Source: Aldehydirespirator sp965221215
GTDB lineage: Bacteria > Actinomycetota > Acidimicrobiia > Acidimicrobiales > Aldehydirespiratoraceae
Assembly (NCBI GenBank): GCA_965221215.1
Contig: OZ244872.1
Span: 3,304,851 to 3,368,850, forward strand
Length of the DNA stretch: 64,000 nucleotides
Direction of reading: 5' to 3'
Part shown: positions 1-9,183 of the stretch, in pieces
Layout: each line of letters opens with the position of its first letter
Position numbering within the stretch: position 1 is the first letter of the stretch
Translations under genes and position numbers: made by a program
The notes under the pieces: model-generated
Told to the model about the DNA's origin: nothing
What the model saw: only the letters and a program-made list of their open reading frames with translations
Databases searched by the model: none

Positions 1-172
1 AGCTCACATGGGCCACCGCCGGCTCTTCGCCGCCGAGCCGGGTCACGCCCCACACCGTGGCGGCCGCGGGGGGCACGGCGGCCACCAGCAGGCTGCCGCG
101 GCCCAGACGGCGCCCGGCCGCGGCCAGCACCAAGCACACCGCCGCGTGCGATAGGAGCAGTCCGCCGATCAC
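1..172 (-). CDS. mrpA: Na+/H+ antiporter subunit A (MrpA/MnhA-like), N-terminal fragment
   Basis: The frame runs off the left edge of the window; only the first 57 codons are present, from a GTG at 172. They encode a hydrophobic helix, a short basic turn (GRRLGRG) and a second helix containing LLVAAVPPAA, then TVWGVTRLGG. That helix-basic turn-helix start matches the N-terminus of the large MrpA/MnhA subunit of multisubunit cation/proton antiporters. It is transcribed away from nhaA, so two sodium/proton antiporter genes would share this intergenic region. The assignment rests on a short stretch; NuoL-like proton channels are the alternative. Confidence 0.5.
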   Translation of the reverse strand, partial: MIGGLLLSHAAVCLVLAAAGRRLGRGSLLVAAVPPAAATVWGVTRLGGEEPAVAHVS

Positions 173-327
173 AGCAGTCCGCCGGCGCTCGGTGGCATGA
201 GGCAGTTTAGGGGCCGAGCGAATTGGCAGGGGCAAGCGGTGGGGCGCTGCGGTCGCCGCTGCCGACCGGCGAGCGAGGCGCCAAGAGAGCGCGGCGGACC
301 GTTCGCATTACGGTATGGCTCGATCCG

Positions 328-1677
328 ATGGCCTCCGAGGACACAGACCGCACGGACGCCTATGAGCCGTCCCCGCTGACCTGGATCGGCAGCGACCGCC
401 GACTGGCCCGGCGGATCGGCAGGCCGATGCTGCGCTTCTTCCACTATCAGGCCGGCGGCGGCATCGTGATGCTGGTGGCGGCGGCGGTGGCGCTGGTGTG
501 GGCCAACTCCCCCTGGCGGGACTCCTACCACGCCCTGCTCGACAGCCACGCCCGGCTGGAGATCGGCAGCCTGCTGGTGATCGACGAGCCCCTCGAGGAG
601 TGGATCAACAACGCGCTGATGGTGGTGTTCTTCTTCGTGGTCGGCCTCGAGATCAAACGCGAGCTGGTGGTGGGCGAGCTGCGCAGGCCCGCGGCCGCCG
701 CGCTGCCCGCCGTCGCCGCCCTGGGCGGGATGGTGGTGCCCGCGGCGATCTACGCCGCCTTCAACGCGGGCGGCGCCGGCGCCGACGGCTGGGGGATCCC
801 GATGGCCACCGACATCGCCTTCGCGGTGGGGGTGGTCACCCTGCTCGGCAATCGGGTGTCGAGCTCGCTGAAGGTGTTCCTGCTCACCCTGGCCATCGTG
901 GACGACATCGGGGCCATCGCGGTGATCGCCATCTTCTACACCAGCGACATCTCGTTCGGCTGGCTGGCGGTGTCGGCCGGGATCGTGCTGCTGCTGGTGC
1001 TGATGCGGCTGGCCCGCCTCTGGTACACGCCGGTCTACTTCGTGGTGGGGACGGCGTTCTGGCTGGCGCTGTTCGAGTCGGGGATCCACGCCACCATCGT
1101 CGGGGTGGCGATGGGCATGTTCGCCCCGGCGCGCCCGCTGATGGGCCGGACCTGGCTCAACCCGCTGGCCCCGGAGGACTCGGTCGACGCGGCTGCGGCT
1201 CGGCGGACCCTGTTCGAGGTGCGCGAGCGGGTGGCGGTCACCGACCGGCTCGGCGACATACTGCGCCCCTGGACCAGCTTCGTGATCGTGCCCGTGTTCG
1301 CGCTGGCCAACGCCGGAGTGGAGCTGTCGTCGGACGCGCTCAGCGCCGCGGTGCGGTCGCCGGTCACGATCGGCATCGTGGTGGGCCTGGTGGTGGGCAA
1401 GCTGGCCGGGGTGGCCTCGTTCACCTGGCTGGCGGTGCGCCTCGGGCTGTGCGAGCTGCCCACCGGAGCCACCTGGCCCAAGATCGTCGGCCTCGGCGGC
1501 GTGGCGGGCATCGGCTTCACCGTGTCGCTGTTCATCACCAACCTGGCCTTCGAGTCGGCCGCCATCATCGACGATGCCAAGATCGGCATCCTGGGCGCGT
1601 CCACCATCGCGGCTCTGATCGGCGCCGCTATCCTCCGCAGCTCTCGACCGGCGGGTTTGGATGGAACAGGCCGCTAG
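328..1677 (+). CDS. nhaA: Na+/H+ antiporter NhaA
   Basis: Inner-membrane secondary transporter that exchanges Na+ for protons in pH and sodium homeostasis. About 449 residues from the ATG at 328, with the usual 12-helix hydrophobic pattern. The family start FFHYQAGGGIVMLVAAAVALVWANSP, the helix MATDIAFAVGVV and the ion-binding helix LAIVDDIGAIAVIAIFY, with the adjacent aspartates essential in NhaA, are all readable. A TTG-initiated extension to 223 is open but adds a low-quality basic leader, so ATG 328 is preferred. The gene ends about 100 bp before topA and is divergent from an apparent Mrp antiporter gene. Confidence 0.93.
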   Translation: MASEDTDRTDAYEPSPLTWIGSDRRLARRIGRPMLRFFHYQAGGGIVMLVAAAVALVWANSPWRDSYHALLDSHARLEIGSLLVIDEPLEEWINNALMVVFFFVVGLEIKRELVVGELRRPAAAALPAVAALGGMVVPAAIYAAFNAGGAGADGWGIPMATDIAFAVGVVTLLGNRVSSSLKVFLLTLAIVDDIGAIAVIAIFYTSDISFGWLAVSAGIVLLLVLMRLARLWYTPVYFVVGTAFWLALFESGIHATIVGVAMGMFAPARPLMGRTWLNPLAPEDSVDAAAARRTLFEVRERVAVTDRLGDILRPWTSFVIVPVFALANAGVELSSDALSAAVRSPVTIGIVVGLVVGKLAGVASFTWLAVRLGLCELPTGATWPKIVGLGGVAGIGFTVSLFITNLAFESAAIIDDAKIGILGASTIAALIGAAILRSSRPAGLDGTGR

Positions 1678-1773
1678 CCTCCCGGCCCGTGCGGCGGGCG
1701 AGTCCTCCCCTCCGCTGCCGACCCCTGCTTATCCTGTCTGATTGACGGGCGCCCGCCCCGTCGGATCGGTGCG

Positions 1774-4374
1774 ATGTCCATGGCCAATGCCCTAGTAATC
1801 GTTGAGTCGCCTGCCAAGGCGAAGACGATCTCCGGCTATCTGGGCGACGGCTACGTGGTGGAGTCGTCCATCGGCCACATCCGCGACCTGCCCAGCCGGG
1901 CGGCCGAGGTGCCCAAGGCCTACAAGTCCGAGCCGTGGGCCCGCCTCGGGATCGACGTGGACAACGGGTTCAAGCCGCTGTACGTGGTCAACGGCGACAA
2001 GCGCCAGCAGGTCCGCAAGCTCAAAGACCTATTGGCCGGCGCCGACGAGCTCTACCTGGCCACCGACGAGGACCGCGAGGGCGAGGCCATCGCCTGGCAC
2101 CTGCTGGAGGTCCTGAATCCTCGGGTGCCGGTGAAGCGCATGGTCTTCCACGAGATCACCAGGCCTGCCATCGCGGCTGCGGTCGCCTCCCCCCGCGAGC
2201 TCGACCGGCGCCTGGTGGACGCCCAGGAGGCCCGGCGGATGCTCGACCGGCTCTACGGCTACGAGGTGTCGCCCGTGCTGTGGAAGAAGGTCATGCCGCA
2301 GCTGTCGGCGGGGCGGGTGCAGAGCGTGGCGGTGCGCATCGTGGTGGAGCGCGAGCGCGAGCGGATGGACTTCGTGAGCGCCGGCTTCTGGGGGCTCACC
2401 GGCAGCTTCGCCGCCGCCGAGGGCACGTCTGCCTTCGGCGCCGACCTGGTCCAGCTCGACGGGACGCGGGTGGCCACGGCACGCGACTTTGGCCCCGACG
2501 GCCGCCCCGCCCGAGACGATGTGGTCGTGCTCGACGAGGCCGCGGCCACATCGCTCGCCGCGGACTTGGAGGAGGTGGCCTTCACCGTGCGGGCCCGCAC
2601 CTCCAAGCCGTACCGGCGCCGGCCGGCTGCGCCGTTCATCACCTCGACCCTCCAGCAGGAGGCGGCCCGCAAGCTTCACATGACCTCCGCCGCGACCATG
2701 CGCACCGCCCAGTCGCTGTATGAGAAGGGCTACATCACATACATGCGCACCGACAGCACGTCGCTGTCGTCGGCCGCGGTGGCCGCGGCCCGGTCCGAGA
2801 TCGCCCACCGCTACGGAGCGGACCGGCTGCCGTCCGAGCCGAGGGTGTACGCCGGCAAGGTGAAGAACGCCCAGGAGGCCCACGAGGCCATCCGGCCGGC
2901 GGGCGACGCCTTCACCGACCCCGCCAGGGTGGCCGGCGAGCTGCCCCGCAGCGAGGCCCGGCTCTATGAGCTTGTGTGGCAGCGGACGCTGGCCAGCCAG
3001 ATGACCGACTGCACCGGCGAGACGGTGCAGCTTCGGGTGGGCGCCCTCAGCGCGGCGGGCCGCGATGCCGAGTTCTCGGCCAGCGGCACGGTGATCGGCC
3101 ACCTGGGGTTCCGCGAGGTCTACACCGAGGGCACCGACACCCCCGACGCCGGCGAGGCCGACGACGAGCGCCGCCTGCCGCCGCTGAACGAGGGCGACGA
3201 GGCCCGCTGCGAGGAATTGGAGGCCAACGGGCGCAACACGCAGCCCCCGGCCCGCTACACCGAGGCGTCGCTGATCCGGCGCCTGGAGCAGCTCGGCGTG
3301 GGCCGGCCCTCCACCTACTCGTCGATCATGGGGACCATCACCGACCGGGGCTACGTCTGGAAGAAGGGCTCGGCGCTGGTGCCGTCGTTCACCGCCTTCT
3401 CGGTGGTCAACCTGCTGGAGCGCCACTTCCCGAAGCTGGTCGACTATGCCTTCACCGCCGAGATGGAGGACGATCTCGACCGGATCGCGGCCGGTGCCCA
3501 GGAGCAGGTTCCGTGGCTGCGGCGGTTCTATTTCGGCGGCGACGACGATCCGGGCCTCAAGGAGAAGGTGTCGAGCCGCCTCGGCGACATCGACGCCCGG
3601 CGGATCAACTCGATCCCGCTGGGCACCGACGACGAGGGCGTCGAGCTGGAGGTGCGGGTCGGTCGCTACGGGCCGACCGTGCAGCGGGGCGACGACTCGG
3701 CCTCTGTGCCCGACGGCACCGCTCCCGACGAGCTCACCGGCGAGCGGGTGCTGGAGCTCTTGGCCGCCGGGCGCAACGGGCGCGAGCTCGGCGCCGATCC
3801 GGCCACCGGGCTGACCGTGGTGGCCAAGTCGGGCCGGTTCGGACCCTACGTGCAGCTCGGGCTGGCCGAGGAGGTGCCCGACAAGCCGAAGTTCGCGTCG
3901 CTGTTCAAGACCATGGCGCTCGACACCGTCACCCTGGAGCAGGCGCTGCTGTTGCTGTCGCTGCCCCGCACGGTCGGCGCCGACCCCGCCGACGGAATGG
4001 AGATCACGGTGCAGAACGGCCGCTACGGCCCGTTCGTGCGCAAGGGCTCAGAGAGCCGCAGTCTGGCCGGCGAGGAGCAGCTGTTCACCGTCACCCTCGA
4101 CGAGTGCCTCGCACTGCTGGCCCAGCCGGCCAGACGGGGCCGGGCCGCTGCGGCTGCGCCGCTGCGGGAGCTGGGGGAGGATCCCGACACCGGTCGGGCC
4201 GTGGTGTTGCGCGACGGCCGCTACGGCCACTACGTCACCGACGGCGAGACCAACGCGTCGCTGCGCACGGGTGACACCGTGGAGGGGTTGACCCTGGAGC
4301 GCGCCTGCGAGCTGCTGGCCGACAGACGGGCCAAGGGCCCGGCCAAGAAGCGCCCCCGCCGCAAGCGAAGCTGA
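1774..4374 (+). CDS. topA: DNA topoisomerase I (type IA)
   Basis: Relaxes negative supercoils through a transient 5'-phosphotyrosine link. The 866-residue protein opens with the TOPRIM strand ALVIVESPAKAKTI and carries the acidic metal motif in ATDEDREGEAIAWHL. The catalytic Tyr lies in GYITYMRTDSTSLS. The C-terminal third has no cysteine zinc fingers; it holds repeated GRYGP/GRFGPYV modules (for example VGRYGPTVQ, SGRFGPYVQ, NGRYGPFVR, DGRYGHYV) and a basic tail KKRPRRKRS. Both traits are typical of actinobacterial TopA. A second ATG two codons downstream (1780) is an equally good start. It converges on holB. Confidence 0.96.
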   Translation: MSMANALVIVESPAKAKTISGYLGDGYVVESSIGHIRDLPSRAAEVPKAYKSEPWARLGIDVDNGFKPLYVVNGDKRQQVRKLKDLLAGADELYLATDEDREGEAIAWHLLEVLNPRVPVKRMVFHEITRPAIAAAVASPRELDRRLVDAQEARRMLDRLYGYEVSPVLWKKVMPQLSAGRVQSVAVRIVVERERERMDFVSAGFWGLTGSFAAAEGTSAFGADLVQLDGTRVATARDFGPDGRPARDDVVVLDEAAATSLAADLEEVAFTVRARTSKPYRRRPAAPFITSTLQQEAARKLHMTSAATMRTAQSLYEKGYITYMRTDSTSLSSAAVAAARSEIAHRYGADRLPSEPRVYAGKVKNAQEAHEAIRPAGDAFTDPARVAGELPRSEARLYELVWQRTLASQMTDCTGETVQLRVGALSAAGRDAEFSASGTVIGHLGFREVYTEGTDTPDAGEADDERRLPPLNEGDEARCEELEANGRNTQPPARYTEASLIRRLEQLGVGRPSTYSSIMGTITDRGYVWKKGSALVPSFTAFSVVNLLERHFPKLVDYAFTAEMEDDLDRIAAGAQEQVPWLRRFYFGGDDDPGLKEKVSSRLGDIDARRINSIPLGTDDEGVELEVRVGRYGPTVQRGDDSASVPDGTAPDELTGERVLELLAAGRNGRELGADPATGLTVVAKSGRFGPYVQLGLAEEVPDKPKFASLFKTMALDTVTLEQALLLLSLPRTVGADPADGMEITVQNGRYGPFVRKGSESRSLAGEEQLFTVTLDECLALLAQPARRGRAAAAAPLRELGEDPDTGRAVVLRDGRYGHYVTDGETNASLRTGDTVEGLTLERACELLADRRAKGPAKKRPRRKRS

Positions 4375-4393
4375 CCCAGTGGCGGTCTCTCAA

Positions 4394-4410
4394 CTATTCG
4401 CTCGGCCTCT
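4394..4410 (-). repeat. Dispersed repeat, 5'-end fragment (copy B)
   Basis: On the minus strand the bases AGAGGCCGAGCGAATAG match the first 17 positions of the dispersed element. The TAG is the stop codon of holB, so the fragment defines the HolB C-terminus. Confidence 0.5.
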
Positions 4411-5515
4411 GGGCCGGGCGGGGCAGGTCGAGCAGCAGGGCTTGAAGGGCGAGGGACTCGTTCGGTGAGCGGATCAGGCTCTCCGCGGTGGCTCGCAGCC
4501 GGTCTATGGCCCGTCCGGCTGCCGCGGCCTGTCGGGCCGCGGCCGGGTCGTCGTCGGGCGATGAGGCGATCTGGTCGCGGTAGCGCGCGGTGAGGGTGGC
4601 CAGGCCGAAGCGGATCTCGTCGGTGCGGAACTGGCGGTGCTCGCGCTTGTGCTGGGCCTCGATGGCGGCCCGGCCCGACCCCCGAACCCCGAACTGCTCC
4701 TCCCGCTGCTCCAGCGCGGTGGCCTCGGCCCGGTGACGGTCACCGACGGCGCCGGCTGCGTCGTCGATCATGGTCCGCAACTCGGCGGTGAGCTGTGCCA
4801 CCGCGGCCCCGGTTCCGTCGAGGCGGTCGGGCACGCTCCACCAGGCCTCGCGGCGGGCCGCCACCCGCTCGTCGGTGGCCAGCACCCGGGCCCGGTGCAG
4901 GTTGCCCGCCGCCGCTTCGGCCGCCAGAGCGGCCCGCTCGGCGCCAACCAGACCCTCGGACAGGAGCACGGCCGCGATCTCGTCGGCAGCCACGGGACCG
5001 AAGTCCACCCGGGTGCAGCGCGACGCGATGGTGACGTGCTCGGGCAGCACCTGCTCGGCCAGCAGCACCCACACGATCGGCTCAGCCGGCTCCTCCACCG
5101 GCTTGAGCAGCGCCGCCGCCGCGGCCGGAGTGGCGGTGTGGAACCGGTCGACGACCAGCACCTTGCGGCTGCCCTCCACCGGCGTGCGGCTCGCCTCGAC
5201 GATGAGCTGGGACACCTCCTCGGCGATGCGCAGGCTGTTGCCGGCCGGGCTCAGCACGAACACGTCGGGGTGCTCTTCGCGTTGTGCCAGCCGGCGGTGC
5301 CGCCCGGCCCGGTCGGGTTGCCCGTCGGCGGCCACCAGCAACTCGCCCGCGAAGGCGGCCGCCGCGGCCCGCTTGCCGGCGCCCCGCGGCCCCACCAGCA
5401 GATAGGCGTGCATAGGCGCGGCCGCCGCCGCGGCCAGCGCGGCCACCGCGGTCGGCTGTCCCACAACCGCCGACCACGGATCGTCCAAATCCGCATCCGC
5501 GTCGCAGCGATTCAT
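4394..5515 (-). CDS. holB: DNA polymerase III subunit delta prime (HolB)
   Basis: Clamp-loader component of the replicative polymerase. The N-terminal AAA+ segment has WSAVVGQPTAVAALAAA and LLVGPRGAGKRAAAAAF, a Walker A loop with Arg where Ser/Thr normally follows Lys, as expected for the non-hydrolysing delta prime subunit. SRCTRVDFGPV near residue 160 resembles the family SRC motif. The ATG lies in the last bases of tmk (overlap of 4), a classical tmk-holB pair. The final codons, RPSE-stop, are supplied by a fragment of the dispersed repeat (4394-4410). The C-terminal half is Ala/Arg/Glu rich and poorly conserved. Confidence 0.85.
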   Translation of the reverse strand: MNRCDADADLDDPWSAVVGQPTAVAALAAAAAAPMHAYLLVGPRGAGKRAAAAAFAGELLVAADGQPDRAGRHRRLAQREEHPDVFVLSPAGNSLRIAEEVSQLIVEASRTPVEGSRKVLVVDRFHTATPAAAAALLKPVEEPAEPIVWVLLAEQVLPEHVTIASRCTRVDFGPVAADEIAAVLLSEGLVGAERAALAAEAAAGNLHRARVLATDERVAARREAWWSVPDRLDGTGAAVAQLTAELRTMIDDAAGAVGDRHRAEATALEQREEQFGVRGSGRAAIEAQHKREHRQFRTDEIRFGLATLTARYRDQIASSPDDDPAAARQAAAAGRAIDRLRATAESLIRSPNESLALQALLLDLPRPAQRPSE

Positions 5516-6213
5516 TCCCGCTCTTGTTCGCTTCGCTCGCTGGCCGCCCGAACCCCAGCGACACAGCCCACGGCCTCGCCCGTATGGGCCGGACTCGCTC
5601 GCTCACCCGCTCGGCCTCTGAGACGATCTCGCACCGCGGCCAGCACTCGGGCCGACACCTCGTCCGCCGGAGCTTCGGCGTCGACCACCGCCCAGCGGGC
5701 CGGGTCGGCCTCGGCCAGGGCCAGGTAGCCGCCCCGGACTCGTTCGAGGAAGTCGCGGCCCGCGCCCTCGAAGCGGTCCACCGACGACCCCAGCCGCTCC
5801 ACCGCCACCTCGGCACTCACGTCGAGCAGCAAGTTCAGGTCGGGCTCGATCCCAGAGGTGGCGAAGCGCATCATCGCCGCAAGCTCCGCCAGGTCGAGGC
5901 CGCGTCCGTAGCCCTGGTAGGCCAGCGTCGAGGCGGTGAAGCGGTCCGACACCACGTCTCGTCCCGAGCGCAGGGCCGGGCCCACGATCTCGGCCACATG
6001 CTGGGCCTTGTCGGCGATGATCAGCAGGGCCTCGGCCCGGTCGTCCAGCGAATCGTTGGCCGGATCGAGCAGGACCCCCCTGACGACCTGGCCCACGCCG
6101 GTGGCTCCGAACTGGAACGTTAGCTCCGCCCCCAGCGAATCGGCCAGCAGCCGAGCCTGGGTGGACTTGCCCGAGGCGTCCACCCCCTCAACCGCGACCA
6201 GCCGCCCGGTCAT
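5512..6213 (-). CDS. tmk: Thymidylate kinase with repeat-encoded C-terminal tail
   Basis: Phosphorylates dTMP to dTDP with ATP. The ATG at 6213 gives MTGRLVAVEGVDASGKSTQ, with the P-loop GVDASGKST; DRFTASTLAYQGYGRGLD is the DR(Y/F) nucleotide-binding stretch. The catalytic core ends near LAAVRDRL, the usual length of about 200 residues. The remaining 35 or so codons are read from a full copy of the dispersed repeat and give RGRAGERASPAHTGEA and a charged end RSEQERE. Upstream it overlaps the MFS gene by ATGA; downstream it overlaps holB. A longer GC-rich extension upstream of 6213 is antisense noise. Confidence 0.93.
   Translation of the reverse strand: MTGRLVAVEGVDASGKSTQARLLADSLGAELTFQFGATGVGQVVRGVLLDPANDSLDDRAEALLIIADKAQHVAEIVGPALRSGRDVVSDRFTASTLAYQGYGRGLDLAELAAMMRFATSGIEPDLNLLLDVSAEVAVERLGSSVDRFEGAGRDFLERVRGGYLALAEADPARWAVVDAEAPADEVSARVLAAVRDRLRGRAGERASPAHTGEAVGCVAGVRAASERSEQERE
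5515..5619 (-). repeat. Dispersed repeat, full-length copy A
   Basis: About 105 bp. On the minus strand it begins AGAGGCCGAGCGG, has the central block CGGCCCATACGGGCGAGGCC and ends GCGAACAAGAGCGGGAA. It forms the 3' end of tmk and abuts the ATG of holB. The central block can fold (CCC-ATAC-GGG inside GGCC/GGCC arms). Copies D, E and F share both ends. Confidence 0.8.
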
Positions 6214-7661
6214 GACGCCGGATCCAGGCTCTCGGAAGCCGCGGTGGATGCGTCGCGGGCGCCGGAGCGCAGGCTCCAAGTGGCCAGCGCGCCCGCCACC
6301 ACGATGATCAGCCCGGCCAGCCACATCGTCAGGCGCACGCCGGGCAGCTCCACCCGGGCCCCCAGCACCGACACCGACCCGTCCCACCAGCGCTGCGACA
6401 GGCCGTCGAGCAGGTCGGCCAGCACGCCGCCCACCGCCAGCGCGATCAGCACACACAGCCGCACCAGCACCAGCAGGGCCGAGAACACCCGGCCCCGGAC
6501 CTCGTTGTCCACATTCTCATGCAACAGGGTGAAGCCGAGCACATACGACGGCCCGGCCAGCATCCCCAGCAGCACCACCAGCGGGATCATCAGCGACAGC
6601 CGGTCCACCGAAGCGGCCGCCAGAAGCACCGTGCCCGCGCCGATCAGCGCCGAGGTGAAGCCGCGGGTGCGGTTGATGCGGTTCTGCAGCGCCGAGGCCG
6701 ACCCGACGCCGACGGCCATGCCCACCCCGAGCGAGAACAGCACGGCGTGGAAGTCGGCCTCGCGCCCCACGATCACCTCGTCCACGAACCGGGCCCCCAG
6801 CAGGAACACCATGCCCGCACCCATGACCGCGGTGGCCAGCCCCACGTTCACCGACCGCACGATCGGGTTCTTGCCCACCAGCCGCCAGCCCTCGCGCAGC
6901 TCGCGGATGGCGCCGCCGAGATCGAGGCTGCCCCGCTTGCCGGCCCGACGCTCGTCGCGGCTGCGGGTCGGGATGGCGATGCGCCAGATGATCAGCGCGG
7001 TGACCAGGAACGACAGCCCGTCCACGTAGAAGGCCAGGCCCTCCTCGTTGAGCCGCAGGGTGGTCACCCAGCCCTCGTCCGACATCGCCTCGGCCGCTTT
7101 GGCCAGCAGCGCGGCCAGGCCGGCGGCCACCGGGAACATGCCGTAGGCGGCGGCCACGTTGAGCGAGTTGGCCGCGGTGAGCTTGTCGCGGGGCACGAGG
7201 TTGGGGACCGTGGCCTCCTTGGCCGGCTGCCACATCATGGTGAGCAGCTCGAGCAGGACGCTGGCGATCACCAGCCCGACCAGGGTGTCGACGAACGGCA
7301 GCGACACCAGCACCGCGGCCCGGCCCAGATCGCAGGCCACCATCACCCGCTTGCGGTTGAGCCGGTCGACGATCACGCCCACCGCGGTGGCCAAGAAGAA
7401 GCCGGGCGCCACTCGGGTGGCCAGCACGATGGCGATGGCGGTGCTGCGCGATCCTTCTGGGGCGAGCTGGTCGGCCAGCGCGATGGTGGCGAACAGGCCG
7501 AGCCAGTCTCCGGTGGCCGACACCACCTGGGCGATCCACAGCCGGAAGAAGTCCCGGGTGCCGAAAATCCGCTCCAGGCGGCCCGCGGGCCGGGCAGCCT
7601 CGAACGCCTCGTCGAGCCGGAGGCCGGCGGAGGTGCGCGGGTTCGCCTCGTCCACGGCCAC
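6210..7661 (-). CDS. MFS transporter (DHA3/EntS-like)
   Basis: A 483-residue integral membrane protein with about 12 hydrophobic segments. The N-terminus FRLWIAQVVSATGDWLGLFATIALA and the later VGVIVDRLNRKRVMVACD (the loop 2-3 D-R-x-x-R-K type signature) place it in the major facilitator superfamily. It looks closest to the drug/siderophore exporters of the MFS_3 group. The substrate cannot be read from sequence. The last codons overlap the tmk ATG by four bases, so MFS-tmk-holB is probably one transcription unit. Confidence 0.8.
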   Translation of the reverse strand: MAVDEANPRTSAGLRLDEAFEAARPAGRLERIFGTRDFFRLWIAQVVSATGDWLGLFATIALADQLAPEGSRSTAIAIVLATRVAPGFFLATAVGVIVDRLNRKRVMVACDLGRAAVLVSLPFVDTLVGLVIASVLLELLTMMWQPAKEATVPNLVPRDKLTAANSLNVAAAYGMFPVAAGLAALLAKAAEAMSDEGWVTTLRLNEEGLAFYVDGLSFLVTALIIWRIAIPTRSRDERRAGKRGSLDLGGAIRELREGWRLVGKNPIVRSVNVGLATAVMGAGMVFLLGARFVDEVIVGREADFHAVLFSLGVGMAVGVGSASALQNRINRTRGFTSALIGAGTVLLAAASVDRLSLMIPLVVLLGMLAGPSYVLGFTLLHENVDNEVRGRVFSALLVLVRLCVLIALAVGGVLADLLDGLSQRWWDGSVSVLGARVELPGVRLTMWLAGLIIVVAGALATWSLRSGARDASTAASESLDPAS

Positions 7662-7741
7662 GAGGCTACGGCAGCCACGGTCGCCGCGATGAGTCTTCGG
7701 CGTCCGCCCCGTCGGGTGAGCGATAGTCTTGGCGGGCGCAG

Positions 7742-7814
7742 GCCCGAATAGCTCAGCCGGTAGAGCGACGCTCTCGTAAAGCGTAGGTCAGGGGTTCAAA
7801 TCCCCTTTCGGGCT
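7742..7814 (+). tRNA. tRNA-Thr (anticodon CGT)
   Basis: A full cloverleaf can be drawn: acceptor arms GCCCGAA/TTCGGGC, D-arm GCTC/GAGC, anticodon stem ACGCT/AGCGT with loop CTCGTAA, and T-arm AGGGG-TTCAAAT-CCCCT. Loop positions 34-36 read CGT, which decodes ACG threonine codons. No CCA is encoded. A second threonine tRNA with the same acceptor type lies at 24615-24688. Confidence 0.95.
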
Positions 7815-7891
7815 CCCATGACACCTTCATGGCCGAGCCATCTACACTGCGGCTCCATGATCCTCGTTGGACCGGCGCACAGGGGGCGGCG

Positions 7892-8023
7892 ATGATCGTT
7901 GCGGGCGTGGTATGGCACTTCTGGATCGCCGTGCCGCTCGCCGTGGTCGCCATCGTGTCGATAGTGGCGACCATCGCCGGCTACCTCCAGAAGGTCACCT
8001 ACAAGCGGTACCCGAGGGACTGA
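7892..8023 (+). CDS. Small single-pass membrane protein
   Basis: A 43-residue protein from ATG 7892, preceded at good distance by AGGGGGCGGCG. It consists of one long hydrophobic helix (VAGVVWHFWIAVPLAVVAIVSIVATIAGYL) and a basic tail QKVTYKRYPRD that should stay cytoplasmic. The same frame is open back to an ATG at 7829, but that start lacks a ribosome binding site and adds a non-membrane leader. It lies nine bases before the metalloprotease gene and is probably co-transcribed. Function unknown. Confidence 0.6.
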   Translation: MIVAGVVWHFWIAVPLAVVAIVSIVATIAGYLQKVTYKRYPRD

Positions 8024-8031
8024 GCCCCCGC

Positions 8032-9183
8032 ATGGGAACCTGCGCCGAGGGTCCCGCCGATCTTGACGACCCCATCGACCTTGACGACTCCGTCGACCCT
8101 GACGGTTCTGCCGACGCTTATGACCCCATCGACTGGGAGCTGGCCCGGCGGGTGGCGCTGCGCACCGCCCGGCGCGAGCCCTACGCCGCGCCGCAATGGC
8201 GCCACGGTCTGGCCGAGGACTTCGCCGGCTGCACCGAGCGGGCCGAGGCGCTGGTGGCCGACTGCACCGGCCTGCGGTCGCGGTCGGGACCGGCCCGGGG
8301 CCGGGTCACCGACCGGGTCGGCTGGATCGACGCCAATCTGGCCTCGTTCCAGCGTCTGCTGAGGCCCCTGGCGGCCAAGCTCGGCAGCGACTCCGAGTCG
8401 AGGCTGGCCCCGATCACCCGGCGGGCGGCCGGCGCCGAACTGGGCGTCATGCTGGGCTGGATGTCCACCCGGGTGCTGGGCCAGTACGACCTGCTCGTCA
8501 TCGAGGACGACAAGCCCGAGGACCAGGACATCGTCTACTACGTGGCCCCCAACGTGCTGGCGCTGGAGAACCGGTACGCCTTCGACCCCGCGCAGTTCCG
8601 GCTCTGGCTGGCGATCCACGAGGTGACCCACCGGGCCCAGTTCACCGGCGTGGAGTGGATGCGGCCCCACTTCATCGGCCTGGTCGAGGCGGTGCTCGAC
8701 TCGGTGGATCCCGACCCGAAGCGGATCGCGGCCGCCGCCCGGCGGGTGGTGGAGGCCCGCCGCCGGGGCGAGGACCCGCTGGCCGCCGGGGGCCTGATGG
8801 CCCTGTTCGCCTCGGAGGCGCAGGTTGAGACCCTGGAGCAGCTGTCGGGGCTGATGAGCCTGCTCGAGGGCCACGGCGATGTGACCATGGACCGCGCCGG
8901 CGAGGGGCTGGTCCCCTCCGCCCCCCGGTTCGGGCGGGTCATGCGCAGGCGCCGGGAGTCGGTGCGGGGCTTCGCCAAGGTCTTCCAGCGGCTGATCGGC
9001 CTCGACGCCAAGATCAAGCAGTACGCCGAGGGCGAGCACTTCATCGAGTCGGTTGAGGCGGCGGGGGGCGCCGCCCTGCTCGACCGGGTGTGGGAGGCCC
9101 CCGAGAACCTCCCGGGAATCGCCGAGATCCGCAGCCCCCAAGACTGGGTGACCCGCATGGGCAAGGTCGCCGCCGCGGCGTGA
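8032..9183 (+). CDS. Zinc-dependent metalloprotease, DUF2342 family
   Basis: The 383-residue protein carries LAIHEVTHRAQF, a clear HExxH zinc/catalytic motif, within the conserved context YVAPNVLALENRYAFDPAQFRLWLAIHEVTH. This marks the actinobacterial DUF2342 hydrolase family, often found next to tilS, as here. The tail matches the family pattern (IKQYAEGEHFIESVEAAGG). The N-terminus after ATG 8032 has an acidic low-complexity stretch made of short DNA repeats around GACGACCCCATCGAC. The stop overlaps the tilS GTG by GTGA. The physiological substrate is not known. Confidence 0.82.
   Translation: MGTCAEGPADLDDPIDLDDSVDPDGSADAYDPIDWELARRVALRTARREPYAAPQWRHGLAEDFAGCTERAEALVADCTGLRSRSGPARGRVTDRVGWIDANLASFQRLLRPLAAKLGSDSESRLAPITRRAAGAELGVMLGWMSTRVLGQYDLLVIEDDKPEDQDIVYYVAPNVLALENRYAFDPAQFRLWLAIHEVTHRAQFTGVEWMRPHFIGLVEAVLDSVDPDPKRIAAAARRVVEARRRGEDPLAAGGLMALFASEAQVETLEQLSGLMSLLEGHGDVTMDRAGEGLVPSAPRFGRVMRRRRESVRGFAKVFQRLIGLDAKIKQYAEGEHFIESVEAAGGAALLDRVWEAPENLPGIAEIRSPQDWVTRMGKVAAAA

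Noticed and set aside
2029..3426. 465-codon minus-strand open frame across topA
   Set aside because: Antisense open frames are frequent at 70 % GC because of third-position bias; composition is His/Gly/Arg/Leu-rich and topA is unequivocal.
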